From contig CM049317.1 of the NCBI GenBank assembly GCA_026874595.1, forward strand, positions 861,108-925,107: a stretch of 64,000 nucleotides of DNA, in the 5' to 3' direction. The notes beneath the pieces were generated by a model. It was not told the origin of the DNA and did not search any database. It saw only the letters and a list, made by a program, of their open reading frames with translations. The DNA comes from Sipunculus nudus. Taxonomy: Eukaryota > Annelida > Sipuncula > Golfingiida > Sipunculidae. Both the position numbers and the translations under genes were made by a program. Positions 25,591 through 38,276 of the stretch are shown piece after piece (position 1 is the first letter of the stretch; each line of letters starts with the position of its first letter).

Positions 25591-25726
25591 CCTGCGTGTC
25601 ACAACCTCCGTCAGCATCCTAATGAAACTCTGTGGTATACATAACCTGCGTGTCACAACCTCCGTCAGCATCCTAATGAAACTCTGTGGTACACATAACC
25701 TGCGTGTCACAACCTCCGTCAGCATC

Positions 25727-28054
25727 CTAATGAAACTCTGTGGTACACATAACCTGTCTCACAACCTCTGTCAGCATCCTAATGAAACTCTGTGGTATAC
25801 ATAACCTGCGTGTCACAACCTCCGTCAGCATCCTAATGAAACTGTGTGGTACACATAACCTGCGTGTCACAACCTCCGTCAGCATCCTAATGAAACTGTG
25901 TGGTACACATAACCTGCGTGTCACAACCTCCGTCAGGATCCTAATGAAACTCTGTGGTACACATAACCTGTCTCACAACCTCTGTCAGCATCCTAATGAA
26001 ACTCTGTGGTATACATAACCTGCGTGTCACAACCTCCGTCAGCATCCTAATGAAACTGTGCGGTACACATAACGTGTCTCACAACCTCCGTCAGCATCCG
26101 AATGAAACTCTGTGGTACACATAACCTGCGTGTCACAACCTCTGTCAGCATCCTAATGAAACTGTGTGGTACACATAACCTGCGTGTCACAACCTCCGTC
26201 AGCATCCTAATGAAACTGTGTGGTACACATAATCTGCGTGTCACAACCTCCGTCAGCATCCTAATGAAACTCTGTGGTACACATAACCTGTCTCACAACC
26301 TCTGTCAGCATCCTAATGAAACTCTGTGGTATACATAACCTGCGTGTCACAACCTCCGTCAGCATCCTAATGAAACGGTGCGGTACACATAACCTGCGTG
26401 TCACAACCTCAGTCACTGAGCATTCTAATGAAAATCTGTGTTACACATTACGTGTCTCACAACCTCTGTCAGCATCCTAATGAAACTCTGTGGTACACAT
26501 AACCTGCGTGTCACAATCTCCGTCAGCATCCTAATGAAAATCTGTGTTACACATTACGTGTCTCACAACCTCTGTCAGCATCCTAATGAAACTGTGTGGT
26601 ACACATAACCTGCGTGTCACAACCTCCGTCAGCATCCTAATGAAACTGTGTGGTACACATAACCTGTGTGTCACAACCTCCGTCAGCATCCTAATGAAAC
26701 TCTGTGGTACACATAACCTGTCTCACAACTTCTGTCAGCATCCTAATGAAACTCTGTGGTATACATAACCTGCGTGTCACAACCTCCGTCAGCATCCTAA
26801 TGAAACTGTGCGGTACACATAACCTGCGTGTCACAACCTTCGTCAGCATCCTTATGAAAATCTGTGTTACACATTACGTGTCTCACAACCTCTGTCAGCA
26901 TCCTAATGAAACTGTGTGGTACACATAACCTGCGTGTCACAACCTCCGTCAGCATCCTAATGAAACTGTGTGGTACACATAACCTGCGTGTCACAACCTC
27001 CGTCAGCATCCTAATGAAACTCTGTGGTACACATAACCTGTCTCACAACCTCTGTCAGCATCCTAATGAAACTCTGTGGTATACATAACCTGCGTGTCAC
27101 AACCTCCGTCAGCATCCTAATGAAACTGTGCGGTACACATAACCTGCGTGTCACAACCTCCGTCACTGAGCATTCTAATGAAAATCTGTGTTACACATTA
27201 CGTGTCTCACAACCTCTGTCAGCATCCTAATGAAACTGTGTGGTACACATAACCTGCGTGTCACAATCTCCGTCAGCATCCTAATGAAAATCTGTGTTAC
27301 ACATTACGTGTCTCACAACCTCTGTCAGCATCCTAATGAAACTCTGTGGTACACATAACCTGCGTGTCACAACCTCCGTCAGCATCCTAATGAAACTGTG
27401 TGGTACACATAACCTGCGTGTCACAACCTCCGTCAGCATCCTAATGAAACTGTGTGGTACACATAACCTGCGTGTCACAACCTCCGTCAGCATCCTAATG
27501 AAACTCTGTGGTACACATAACCTGTCTCACAACCTCTTTCAGCATCCTAATGAAACTCTGTGGTATACATAACCTGCGTGTCACAACCTCCGTCAGCATC
27601 CTAATGAAACTGTGCGGTACACATGACCTGCGTGTGACAACCTCCGTCAGCATCCTAATGAAACTCTGTGGTACACATAACCTGTCTCACAACCTCTGTC
27701 AGCATCCTAATGAAACTCTGTGGTATACATAACCTGCGTGTCACAACCTCCGTCAGCATCCTAATGAAACTGTGCGGTACACATAACCTGCGTGTTACAA
27801 CCTCCGTCAGCATCCGAATGAAACTCTGTGGTACACATAACCTGCGTGTCACAACCTCCGTCAGCATCCTAATGAAACTGTGTGGTACACATAACCTGCG
27901 TGTCACAACCTCCGTCAGCATCTTAATGAAACTGTGTGGTACACATAACCTGCGTGTCACAACCTCCGTCAGCATCCTAATGAAACTCTGTGGTACACAT
28001 AACCTGTCTCACAACCTCTGTCAGCATCCTAATGAAACTCTGTGGTATACATAA
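25727..28054. repeat. Type I island, part 2: duplicate of 23,263-25,590 (offset 2,464)
   Basis: Variant order repeats 23,263-25,590 at offset 2,464, including the island-specific gtcaggatccta (near 25,934) and the absence of the cctccttcag form near 27,371. The same interval also aligns with 12,079 to about 14,406 at offset 13,648, but the shared marker states tie it more closely to its neighbour. Just before it, 25,526-25,740 holds an unusual run of units ending ctctgtggtat or ctctgtggtac instead of the usual gtgcggtac and gtgtggtac. Confidence 0.82.
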
Positions 28055-31000
28055 CCTGCGTGTCACAACCTCCGTCAGCATCCTAATGAAACTGTGTGGT
28101 ACACATAACCTGCGTGTCACAACCTCCGTCAGCATCCTAATGAAACTGTGTGGTACACATAACCTGCGTGTCACAACCTCAGTCAGCATCCTAATGAAAC
28201 TCTGTGGTACACATAACCTGTCTCACAACCTCTGTCAGCATCCTAATGAAACTCTGTGGTATACATAACCTGCGTGTCACAACCTCCGTCAGCATCCTAA
28301 TGAAACTGTGCGGTACACATAATCTGCGTGTCACAACCTCCTTCAGCATCCGAATGAAACTCTGTGGTACACATAACCTGCGTGTCACAACCTCCGTCAG
28401 CATCCTAATGAAACTGTGTGGTACACATAACCTGCGTGTCACAACCTCCGTCAGCATCCTAATGAAACTGTGTGGTACACATAATCTGCGTGTCACAACC
28501 TCCGTCAGCATCCTAATGAAACTCTGTGGTTCACATAACCTGTCTCACAACCTCTGTCAGCATCCTAATGAAACTCTGTGGTATACATAACCTGCGTGTC
28601 ACAACCTCCGTCAGCATCCTAATGAAACTGTGCGGTACACATAACCTGCGTGTCACAACCTCAGTCACTGAGCATTCTAATGAAAATCTGTGTTACACAT
28701 TACGTGTCTCACAACCTCTGTCAGCATCCTAATGAAACTCTGTGGTACACATAACCTGCGTGTCACAATCTCCGTCAGCATCCTAATGAAAATCTGTGTT
28801 ACACATTACGTGTCTCACAACCTCTGTCAGCATCCTAATGAAACTGTGTGGTACACATAACCTGCGTGTCACAACCTCCGTCAGCATCCTAATGAAACTG
28901 TGTGGTACACATAACCTGCGTGTCACAACCTCCGTCAGCATCCTAATGAAACTCTGTGGTACACATAACCTGTCTCACAACTTCTGTCAGCATCCTAATG
29001 AAACTCTGTGGTATACATAACCTGCGTGTCACAACCTCCGTCAGCATCCTAATGAAACTGTGTGGTACACATAACCTGCGTGTCACAACCTCCGTCAGCA
29101 TCCTAATGAAACTCTGTGGTACACATAACCTGTCTCACAACCTCTGTCAGCATCCTAATGAAACTCTGTGGTATACATAACCTGCGTGTCACAACCTCCG
29201 TCAGCATCCTAATGAAACTGTGCGGTACACATAACCTGCGTGTCACAACCTCCGTCAGCATCCGAATGAAACTCTGTGGTACACATAACCTGCGTGTCAC
29301 AACCTCCGTCAGCATCCTAATGAAACTGTGTGGTACACATAACCTGCGTGTCACAACCTCCGTCAGCATCCTAATGAAACTCTGTGGTACACATAACCTG
29401 TCTCACAACCTCTGTCAGCATCCTAATGAAACTCTGTGGTATACATAACCTGCGTGTCACAACCTCCGTCAGCATCCTAATGAAACTGTGTGGTACACAT
29501 AACCTGTGTGTCACAACCTCCGTCAGCATCCTAATGAAACTGTGTGATACACATAACCTGCGTGTCACAACCTCCGTCAGCATCCTAATGAAACTCTGTG
29601 GTACACATAACCTGTCTCACAACCTCTGTCAGCATCCTAATGAAACTCTGTGGTATACATAACCTGCGTGTCACAACCTCCGTCAGCATCCTAATGAAAC
29701 TGTGCGGTACACATAACCTGCGTGTCACAACCTCCGTCACTGAGCATTCTAATGAAAATCTGTGTTACACATTACGCGCTCACAACCTCTGTCAGCATCC
29801 TAATGAAACTGTGCGGTACACATAACCTGCGTGTCACAACCTCCGTCAGCATCCGAATGAAACTCTGTGGTACACATAACCTGTCTCACAACCTCTGTCA
29901 GCATCCTAATGAAACTGTGCGGTACACATAACCTGCGTGTCACAACCTCCGTCACTGAGCATTCTAATGAAAATCTGTGTTACACATTACCTGTCTCACA
30001 ACCTCTGTCAGCATCCTAATGAAACTCTGTGGTACACATAACCTGCGTGTCACAATCTCCGTCAGCATCCTAATGAAAATCTGTGTTACACATTACGTGT
30101 CTCACAACCTCTGTCAGCATCCTAATGAAACTCTGTGGTACACAAAACCTGTGTGTCACAACCTCCGTCAGCATCCTAATGAAACTGTGTGGTACACATA
30201 ACCTGCGTGTCACAACCTCTGTCAGCATCCGAATGAAACTGTGTGGTACATATGACCTGCGTGTCACAACCTCCGTCAGCATCCTAATGAAACTCTGTGG
30301 TACACATAACCTGTCTGACAACCTCTGTCAGCATCCTAATGAAACTCTGTGGTATACATAACCTGCGTGTCACAAGCTCCGTCAGCATCCTGATGAAACT
30401 GTGTGGTATACATAACCTGCGTGTCACAACCTCCGTCAGCATCCTAATGAAACTGTGCGGTACACATAACCTGCGTGTCACAACCTCCGTCACTGAGCAT
30501 TCTAATGAAAATCTGTGTTACACATTACGCGCTCACAACCTCTGTCAGCATCCTAATGAAACTCTGTGGTACACATAACCTGCGTGTCACAATCTCCGTC
30601 AGCATCCTAATGAAAATCTGTGTTACACATTACGTGTCTCACAACCTCTGTCAGCATCCTAATGAAACTCTGTGGTACACATAACCTGCGTGTCACAACC
30701 TCCGTCAGCATCCTAATGAAACTCTGTGGTACACATAACCTGCGTGTCACAACCTCCGACAGCATCCTAATGAAACTGTGTGGTACACATAACCTGCGTG
30801 TCACAACCTCCGTCAGCATCCTGATGAAACTGTGTGGTACACATAACCTGCGTGTCACAACCTCCGTTAGCATCCTAATGAAACTCTGTGGTACACATAA
30901 CCTGCGTGTCACAACCTCAGTCAGCATCCTAATGAAACTCTGTGGTACACATAACCTGTCTCACAACCTCTGTCAGCATCCTAATGAAACTCTGTGGTAT

Positions 31001-31900
31001 ACATAACCTGCGTGTCACAACCTCCGTCAGCATCCTAATGAAACTGTGCGGTACACATAACCTGCGTGTCACAACCTCCGTCACTGAGCATTCCAATGAA
31101 AATCTGTGTTACACATTACCTGTCTCACAACCTCTGTCAGCATCCTAATGAAACTCTGTGGTACACATAACCTGCGTGTCACAATCTCCTTCAGCATCCT
31201 AATGAAAATCTGTGTTACACATTACGTGTCTCACAACCTCTGTCAGCATCCTAATGAAACTCTGTGGTACACATAACCTGCGTGTCACAACCTCCGTCAG
31301 CATCCTAATGAAACTGTGTGGTACACATAACCTGCGTGTCACAACCTCTGTCAGCATCCGAATGAAACTGTGTGGTACACATAACCTGCGTGTCACAACC
31401 TCCGTCAGCATCCTAATGAAACTCTGTGGTACACATAACCTGTCTCACAACCTCTGTCAGCATCCTAATGAAACTCTGTGGTATACATAACCTGCGTGTC
31501 ACAACCTCCGTCAGCATCCTGATGAAACTGTGTGGTACACATAACCTGCGTGTCACAACCTCCGTCAGCATCCTAATGAAACTGTGCGGTACACATAACC
31601 TGCGTGTCACAACCTCCGTCACTGAGCATTCTAATGAAAATCTGTGTTACACATTACGCGCTCACAACCTCTGTCAGCATCCTAATGAAACTCTGTGGTA
31701 CACATAACCTGCGTGTCACAATCTGCGTCAGGATCCTAATGAAAATCTGTGTTACACATTACGTGTCTCACAACTTCTGTCAGCATCCTAATGAAACTCT
31801 GTGGTACACATAACCTGCGTGTCACAACCTCCGTCAGCATCCTAATGAAACTCTGTGGTACACATAACCTGCGTGTCACAACCTCCGACAGCATCCTAAT
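27977..31900. repeat. 4,027-bp tandem duplication, copy 1
   Basis: Variant order from about 27,977 is repeated from 32,004 onward at a constant offset of 4,027, up to about 31.9/35.9 kb. It spans the second switch from type I to type II near 29.7 kb. One difference is tgtctgacaacc near 30,313 in this copy against tgtctcacaacc in the partner. Another is that this copy carries one extra 54-bp unit with gcatcttaatg near 31,947. Confidence 0.85.
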
Positions 31901-32003
31901 GAAACTGTGTGGTACACATAACCTGCGTGTCACAACCTCCGTCAGCATCTTAATGAAACTGTGTGGTACACATAACCTGCGTGTCACAACCTCCGTCAGC
32001 ATC

Positions 32004-35000
32004 CTAATGAAACTCTGTGGTACACATAACCTGTCTCACAACCTCTGTCAGCATCCTAATGAAACTCTGTGGTATACATAACCTGCGTGTCACAACCTCC
32101 GTCAGCATCCTAATGAAACTGTGTGGTACACATAACCTGCGTGTCACAACCTCCGTCAGCATCCTAATGAAACTGTGTGGTACACATAACCTGCGTGTCA
32201 CAACCTCAGTCAGCATCCTAATGAAACTCTGTGGTACACATAACCTGTCTCACAACCTCTGTCAGCATCCTAATGAAACTCTGTGGTATACATAACCTGC
32301 GTGTCACAACCTCCGTCAGCATCCTAATGAAACTGTGCGGTACACATAATCTGCGTGTCACAACCTCCTTCAGCATCCGAATGAAACTCTGTGGTACACA
32401 TAACCTGCGTGTCACAACCTCCGTCAGCATCCTAATGAAACTGTGTGGTACACATAACCTGCGTGTCACAACCTCCGTCAGCATCCTAATGAAACTGTGT
32501 GGTACACATAATCTGCGTGTCACAACCTCCGTCAGCATCCTAATGAAACTCTGTGGTACACATAACCTGTCTCACAACCTCTGTCAGCATCCTAATGAAA
32601 CTCTGTGGTATACATAACCTGCGTGTCACAACCTCCGTCAGCATCCTAATGAAACTGTGCGGTACACATAACCTGCGTGTCACAACCTCAGTCACTGAGC
32701 ATTCTAATGAAAATCTGTGTTACACATTACGTGTCTCACAACCTCTGTCAGCATCCTAATGAAACTCTGTGGTACACATAACCTGCGTGTCACAATCTCC
32801 GTCAGCATCCTAATGAAAATCTGTGTTACACATTACGTGTCTCACAACCTCTGTCAGCATCCTAATGAAACTGTGTGGTACACATAACCTGCGTGTCACA
32901 ACCTCCGTCAGCATCCTAATGAAACTGTGTGGTACACATAACCTGCGTGTCACAACCTCCGTCAGCATCCTAATGAAACTCTGTGGTACACATAACCTGT
33001 TTCACAACTTCTGTCAGCATCCTAATGAAACTCTGTGGTATACATAACCTGCGTGTCACAACCTCCGTCAGCATCCTAATGAAACTGTGTGGTACACATA
33101 ACCTGCGTGTCACAACCTCCGTCAGCATCCTAATGAAACTCTGTGGTACACATAACCTGTCTCACAACCTCTGTCAGCATCCTAATGAAACTCTGTGGTA
33201 TACATAACCTGCGTGTCACAACCTCCGTCAGCATCCTAATGAAACTGTGCGGTACACATAACCTGCGTGTCACAACCTCCGTCAGCATCCGAATGAAACT
33301 CTGTGGTACACATAACCTGCGTGTCACAACCTCCGTCAGCATCCTAATGAAACTGTGTGGTACACATAACCTGCGTGTCACAACCTCCGTCAGCATCCTA
33401 ATGAAACTCTGTGGTACACATAACCTGTCTCACAACCTCTGTCAGCATCCTAATGAAACTCTGTGGTATACATAACCTGCGTGTCACAACCTCCGTCAGC
33501 ATCCTAATGAAACTGTGTGGTACACATAACCTGTGTGTCACAACCTCCGTCAGCATCCTAATGAAACTGTGTGATACACATAACCTGCGTGTCACAACCT
33601 CCGTCAGCATCCTAATGAAACTCTGTGGTACACATAACCTGTCTCACAACCTCTGTCAGCATCCTAATGAAACTCTGTGGTATACATAACCTGCGTGTCA
33701 CAACCTCCGTCAGCATCCTAATGAAACTGTGCGGTACACATAACCTGCGTGTCACAACCTCCGTCACTGAGCATTCTAATGAAAATCTGTGTTACACATT
33801 ACGCGCTCACAACCTCTGTCAGCATCCTAATGAAACTGTGCGGTACACATAACCTGCGTGTCACAACCTCCGTCAGCATCCGAATGAAACTCTGTGGTAC
33901 ACATAACCTGTCTCACAACCTCTGTCAGCATCCTAATGAAACTGTGCGGTACACATAACCTGCGTGTCACAACCTCCGTCACTGAGCATTCTAATGAAAA
34001 TCTGTGTTACACATTACCTGTCTCACAACCTCTGTCAGCATCCTAATGAAACTCTGTGGTACACATAACCTGCGTGTCACAATCTCCGTCAGCATCCTAA
34101 TGAAAATCTGTGTTACACATTACGTGTCTCACAACCTCTGTCAGCATCCTAATGAAACTCTGTGGTACACAAAACCTGTGTGTCACAACCTCCGTCAGCA
34201 TCCTAATGAAACTGTGTGGTACACATAACCTGCGTGTCACAACCTCTGTCAGCATCCGAATGAAACTGTGTGGTACATATGACCTGCGTGTCACAACCTC
34301 CGTCAGCATCCTAATGAAACTCTGTGGTACACATAACCTGTCTCACAACCTCTGTCAGCATCCTAATGAAACTCTGTGGTATACATAACCTGCGTGTCAC
34401 AAGCTCCGTCAGCATCCTGATGAAACTGTGTGGTATACATAACCTGCGTGTCACAACCTCCGTCAGCATCCTAATGAAACTGTGCGGTACACATAACCTG
34501 CGTGTCACAACCTCCGTCACTGAGCATTCTAATGAAAATCTGTGTTACACATTACGCGCTCACAACCTCTGTCAGCATCCTAATGAAACTCTGTGGTACA
34601 CATAACCTGCGTGTCACAATCTCCGTCAGCATCCTAATGAAAATCTGTGTTACACATTACGTGTCTCACAACCTCTGTCAGCATCCTAATGAAACTCTGT
34701 GGTACACATAACCTGCGTGTCACAACCTCCGTCAGCATCCTAATGAAACTCTGTGGTACACATAACCTGCGTGTCACAACCTCCGACAGCATCCTAATGA
34801 AACTGTGTGGTACACATAACCTGCGTGTCACAACCTCCGTCAGCATCCTGATGAAACTGTGTGGTACACATAACCTGCGTGTCACAACCTCCGTTAGCAT
34901 CCTAATGAAACTGTGTGGTACACATAACCTGCGTGTCACAACCTCAGTCAGCATCCTAATGAAACTCTGTGGTACACATAACCTGTCTCACAACCTCTGT

Positions 35001-35990
35001 CAGCATCCTAATGAAACTCTGTGGTATACATAACCTGCGTGTCACAACCTCCGTCAGCATCCTAATGAAACTGTGCGGTACACATAACCTGCGTGTCACA
35101 ACCTCCGTCACTGAGCATTCCAATGAAAATCTGTGTTACACATTACCTGTCTCACAACCTCTGTCAGCATCCTAATGAAACTCTGTGGTACACATAACCT
35201 GCGTGTCACAATCTCCTTCAGCATCCTAATGAAAATCTGTGTTACACATTACGTGTCTCACAACCTCTGTCAGCATCCTAATGAAACTCAGTGGTACACA
35301 TAACCTGCGTGTCACAACCTCCGTCAGCATCCTAATGAAACTGTGTGGTACACATAACCTGCGTGTCACAACCTCTGTCAGCATCCGAATGAAACTGTGT
35401 GGTACACATAACCTGCGTGTCACAACCTCCGTCAGCATCCTAATGAAACTCTGTGGTACACATAACCTGTCTCACAACCTCTGTCAGCATCCTAATGAAA
35501 CTCTGTGGTATACATAACCTGCGTGTCACAACCTCCGTCAGCATCCTGATGAAACTGTGTGGTACACATAACCTGCGTGTCACAACCTCCGTCAGCATCC
35601 TAATGAAACTGTGCGGTACACATAACCTGCGTGTCACAACCTCCGTCACTGAGCATTCTAATGAAAATCTGTGTTACACATTACGCGCTCACAACCTCTG
35701 TCAGCATCCTAATGAAACTCTGTGGTACACATAACCTGCGTGTCACAATCTGCGTCAGGATCCTAATGAAAATCTGTGTTACACATTACGTGTCTCACAA
35801 CTTCTGTCAGCATCCTAATGAAACTCTGTGGTACACATAACCTGCGTGTCACAACCTCCGTCAGCATCCTAATGAAACTCTGTGGTACACATAACCTGCG
35901 TGTCACAACCTCCGACAGCATCCTAATGAAACTGTGTGGTACACATAACCTGCGTGTCACAACCTCCGTCAGCATCCTAATGAAACTCTG
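32004..35990. repeat. 4,027-bp tandem duplication, copy 2
   Basis: Partner of 27,977-31,900. Private changes include cataacctgtttcacaac near 32,999 (C to T) and aaactcagtgg near 35,285. The left part of this copy is itself repeated again at offsets 6,864 and 6,704, so 4-kb and 6.7-kb duplications are superimposed here. Confidence 0.83.
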
Positions 35991-37265
35991 TGGTACACAT
36001 AACCTGTCTCACAACCTCTGTCAGCATCCTAATGAAACTCTGTGGTATACATAACCTGCGTGTCACAACCTCCGTCAGCATCCTAATGAAACTGTGCGGT
36101 ACACATAACCTGTCTCACAACCTCTGTCAGCATCCTAATGAAACTCTGTGGTATACATAACCTGCGTGTCACAACCTCCGTCAGCATCCTAATGAAACTG
36201 TGCGGTACACATAACCTGTCTCACAACCTCCGTCAGCATCCTAATGAAACTCTGTGGTACACATAACCTGTCTCACAACCTCTGTCAGCATCCTAATGAA
36301 ACTCTGTGGTATACATAACCTGCCTGTCACAACCTCCGTCAGCATCCTAATGAAACTGTGCGGTACACATAACCTGTCTCACAACCTCTGTCAGCATCCT
36401 TATGAAACTCTGTGGTATACATAACCTGCGTGTCACAACCTCCGTCAGCATCCTAATGAAACTGTGCGGTACACATAACCTGTCTCACAACCTCCGTCAG
36501 CATCCTAATGAAACTCTGTGGGATACTTAACCTGCGTGTCACAACCTCCGTCAGCATCCTAATGAAACTCTGTGGTACACATAACCTGTCTCACAACCTC
36601 TGTCAGCATCCTAATGAAACTCTGTGGTATACATAACCTGCGTGTCACAACCTCCGTCAGCATCCTAATGAAACTGTGCGGTACACATAACCTGTGTGTC
36701 ACAACCTCCGTCAGCATCCTAATGAAACTGTGTGGTACACATAACCTGCGTGTCACAACCTCCGTCAGCATCCTAATGAAACTCTGTGGTACACATAACC
36801 TGTCTCACAACCTCCGTCAGCATCCTAATGAAACTCTGTGGTACACATAACCTGTCTCACAACCTCTGTCAGCATCCTAATGAAACTCTGTGGTATACAT
36901 AACCTGCGTGTCACAACCTCCGTCAGCATCCTAATGAAACTGTGCGGTACACATAACCTGTCTCACAACCTCTGTCAGCATCCTAATGAAACTCTGTGGT
37001 ACACATAACCTGCGTGTCACAACCTCCGTCAGCATCCTAATGAAACTCTGTGGTACACATAACCTGCGTGTCACAACCTCCGACAGCATCCTAATGAAAC
37101 TGTGTGGTACACATAACCTGCGTGTCACAACCTCCGTCAGCATCCTGATGAAACTGTGTGGTACACATAACCTGCGTGTCACAACCTCCGTCAGCATCCT
37201 AATGAAACTGTGTGGTACACATAACCTGCGTGTCACAACCTCAGTCAGCATCCTAATGAAACTCT

Positions 37266-38012
37266 GTGGTACACATAACCTGTCTCACAACCTCTGTCAG
37301 CATCCTATTGAAACTCTGTGGTATACATAACCTGCGTGTCACAACCTCCGTCAGCATCCTAATGAAACTGTGCGGTACACATAACCTGCGTGTCACAACC
37401 TCCGTCACTGAGCATTCCAATGAAAATCTGTGTTACACATTACCTGTCTCACAACCTCTGTCAGCATCCTAATGAAACTCTGTGGTACACAAAACCTGTG
37501 TGTCACAACCTCCGTCAGCATCCTAATGAAACTGTGTGGTACACATAACCTGCGTGTCACAACCTCCGTCAGCATCCTAATGAAACTCTGTGGTACACAT
37601 AACCTGCGTGTCACAACCTCCGACAGCATCCTAATGAAACTGTGTGGTACACATAACCTGCGTGTCACAACCTCCGTCAGCATCCTGATGAAACTGTGTG
37701 GTACACATAACCTGCGTGTCACAACCTCCGTTAGCATCCTAATGAAACTCTGTGGTACACATAACCTGCGTGTCACAACCTCAGTCAGCATCCTAATGAA
37801 ACTCTGTGGTACACATAACCTGTCTCACAACCTCTGTCAGCATCCTAATGAAACTCTGTGGTATACATAACCTGCGTGTCACAACCTCCGTCAGCATCCT
37901 AATGAAACTGTGCGGTACACATAACCTGCGTGTCACAACCTCCGTCACTGAGCATTCCAATGAAAATCTGTGTTACACATTACCTGTCTCACAACCTCTG
38001 TCAGCATCCTAA
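37266..38012. repeat. Local 540-bp duplication
   Basis: The stretch from 37,266 recurs from 37,806, a shift of 540 bp (consistent with seven 54-bp, two 52-bp and one 58-bp units). It is absent from the corresponding place in the second 6.7-kb copy (43,970-44,230). The first repeat carries the private change catcctattgaaac near 37,308. The duplicated part also brings in a cacaaaacctgtg unit (near 37,490), otherwise found only near 16,494, 30,142, 34,169 and 40,873. Confidence 0.82.
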
Positions 38013-38276
38013 TGAAACTCTGTGGTACACATAACCTGCGTGTCACAATCTCCTTCAGCATCCTAATGAAAATCTGTGTTACACATTACGTGTCTCACAA
38101 CCTCTGTCAGCATCCTAATGAAACTCTGTGGTACACATAACCTGCGTGTCACAACCTCCGTCAGCATCCTAATGAAACTGTGTGGTACACATAACCTGCG
38201 TGTCACAACCTCTGTCAGCATCCGAATGAAACTGTGTGGTACACATAACCTGCGTGTCACAACCTCCGTCAGCATC

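Larger units (their letters stand above)
31413..38276. repeat. Large duplication of about 6.9 kb, copy 1 (type II)
   Basis: This block is followed directly by a second copy at 38,277 to about 44,440. Offsets step from 6,864 (31,413 to about 33,050) to 6,704 (33,130 to about 37,470) to 6,164 (from about 38,060). The first step is a 160-bp loss in copy 2 near 39.83 kb, exactly one 52+54+54 trimer. The second is a 540-bp local duplication present only in copy 1. Such whole-unit steps indicate unequal exchange in register. Confidence 0.85.
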
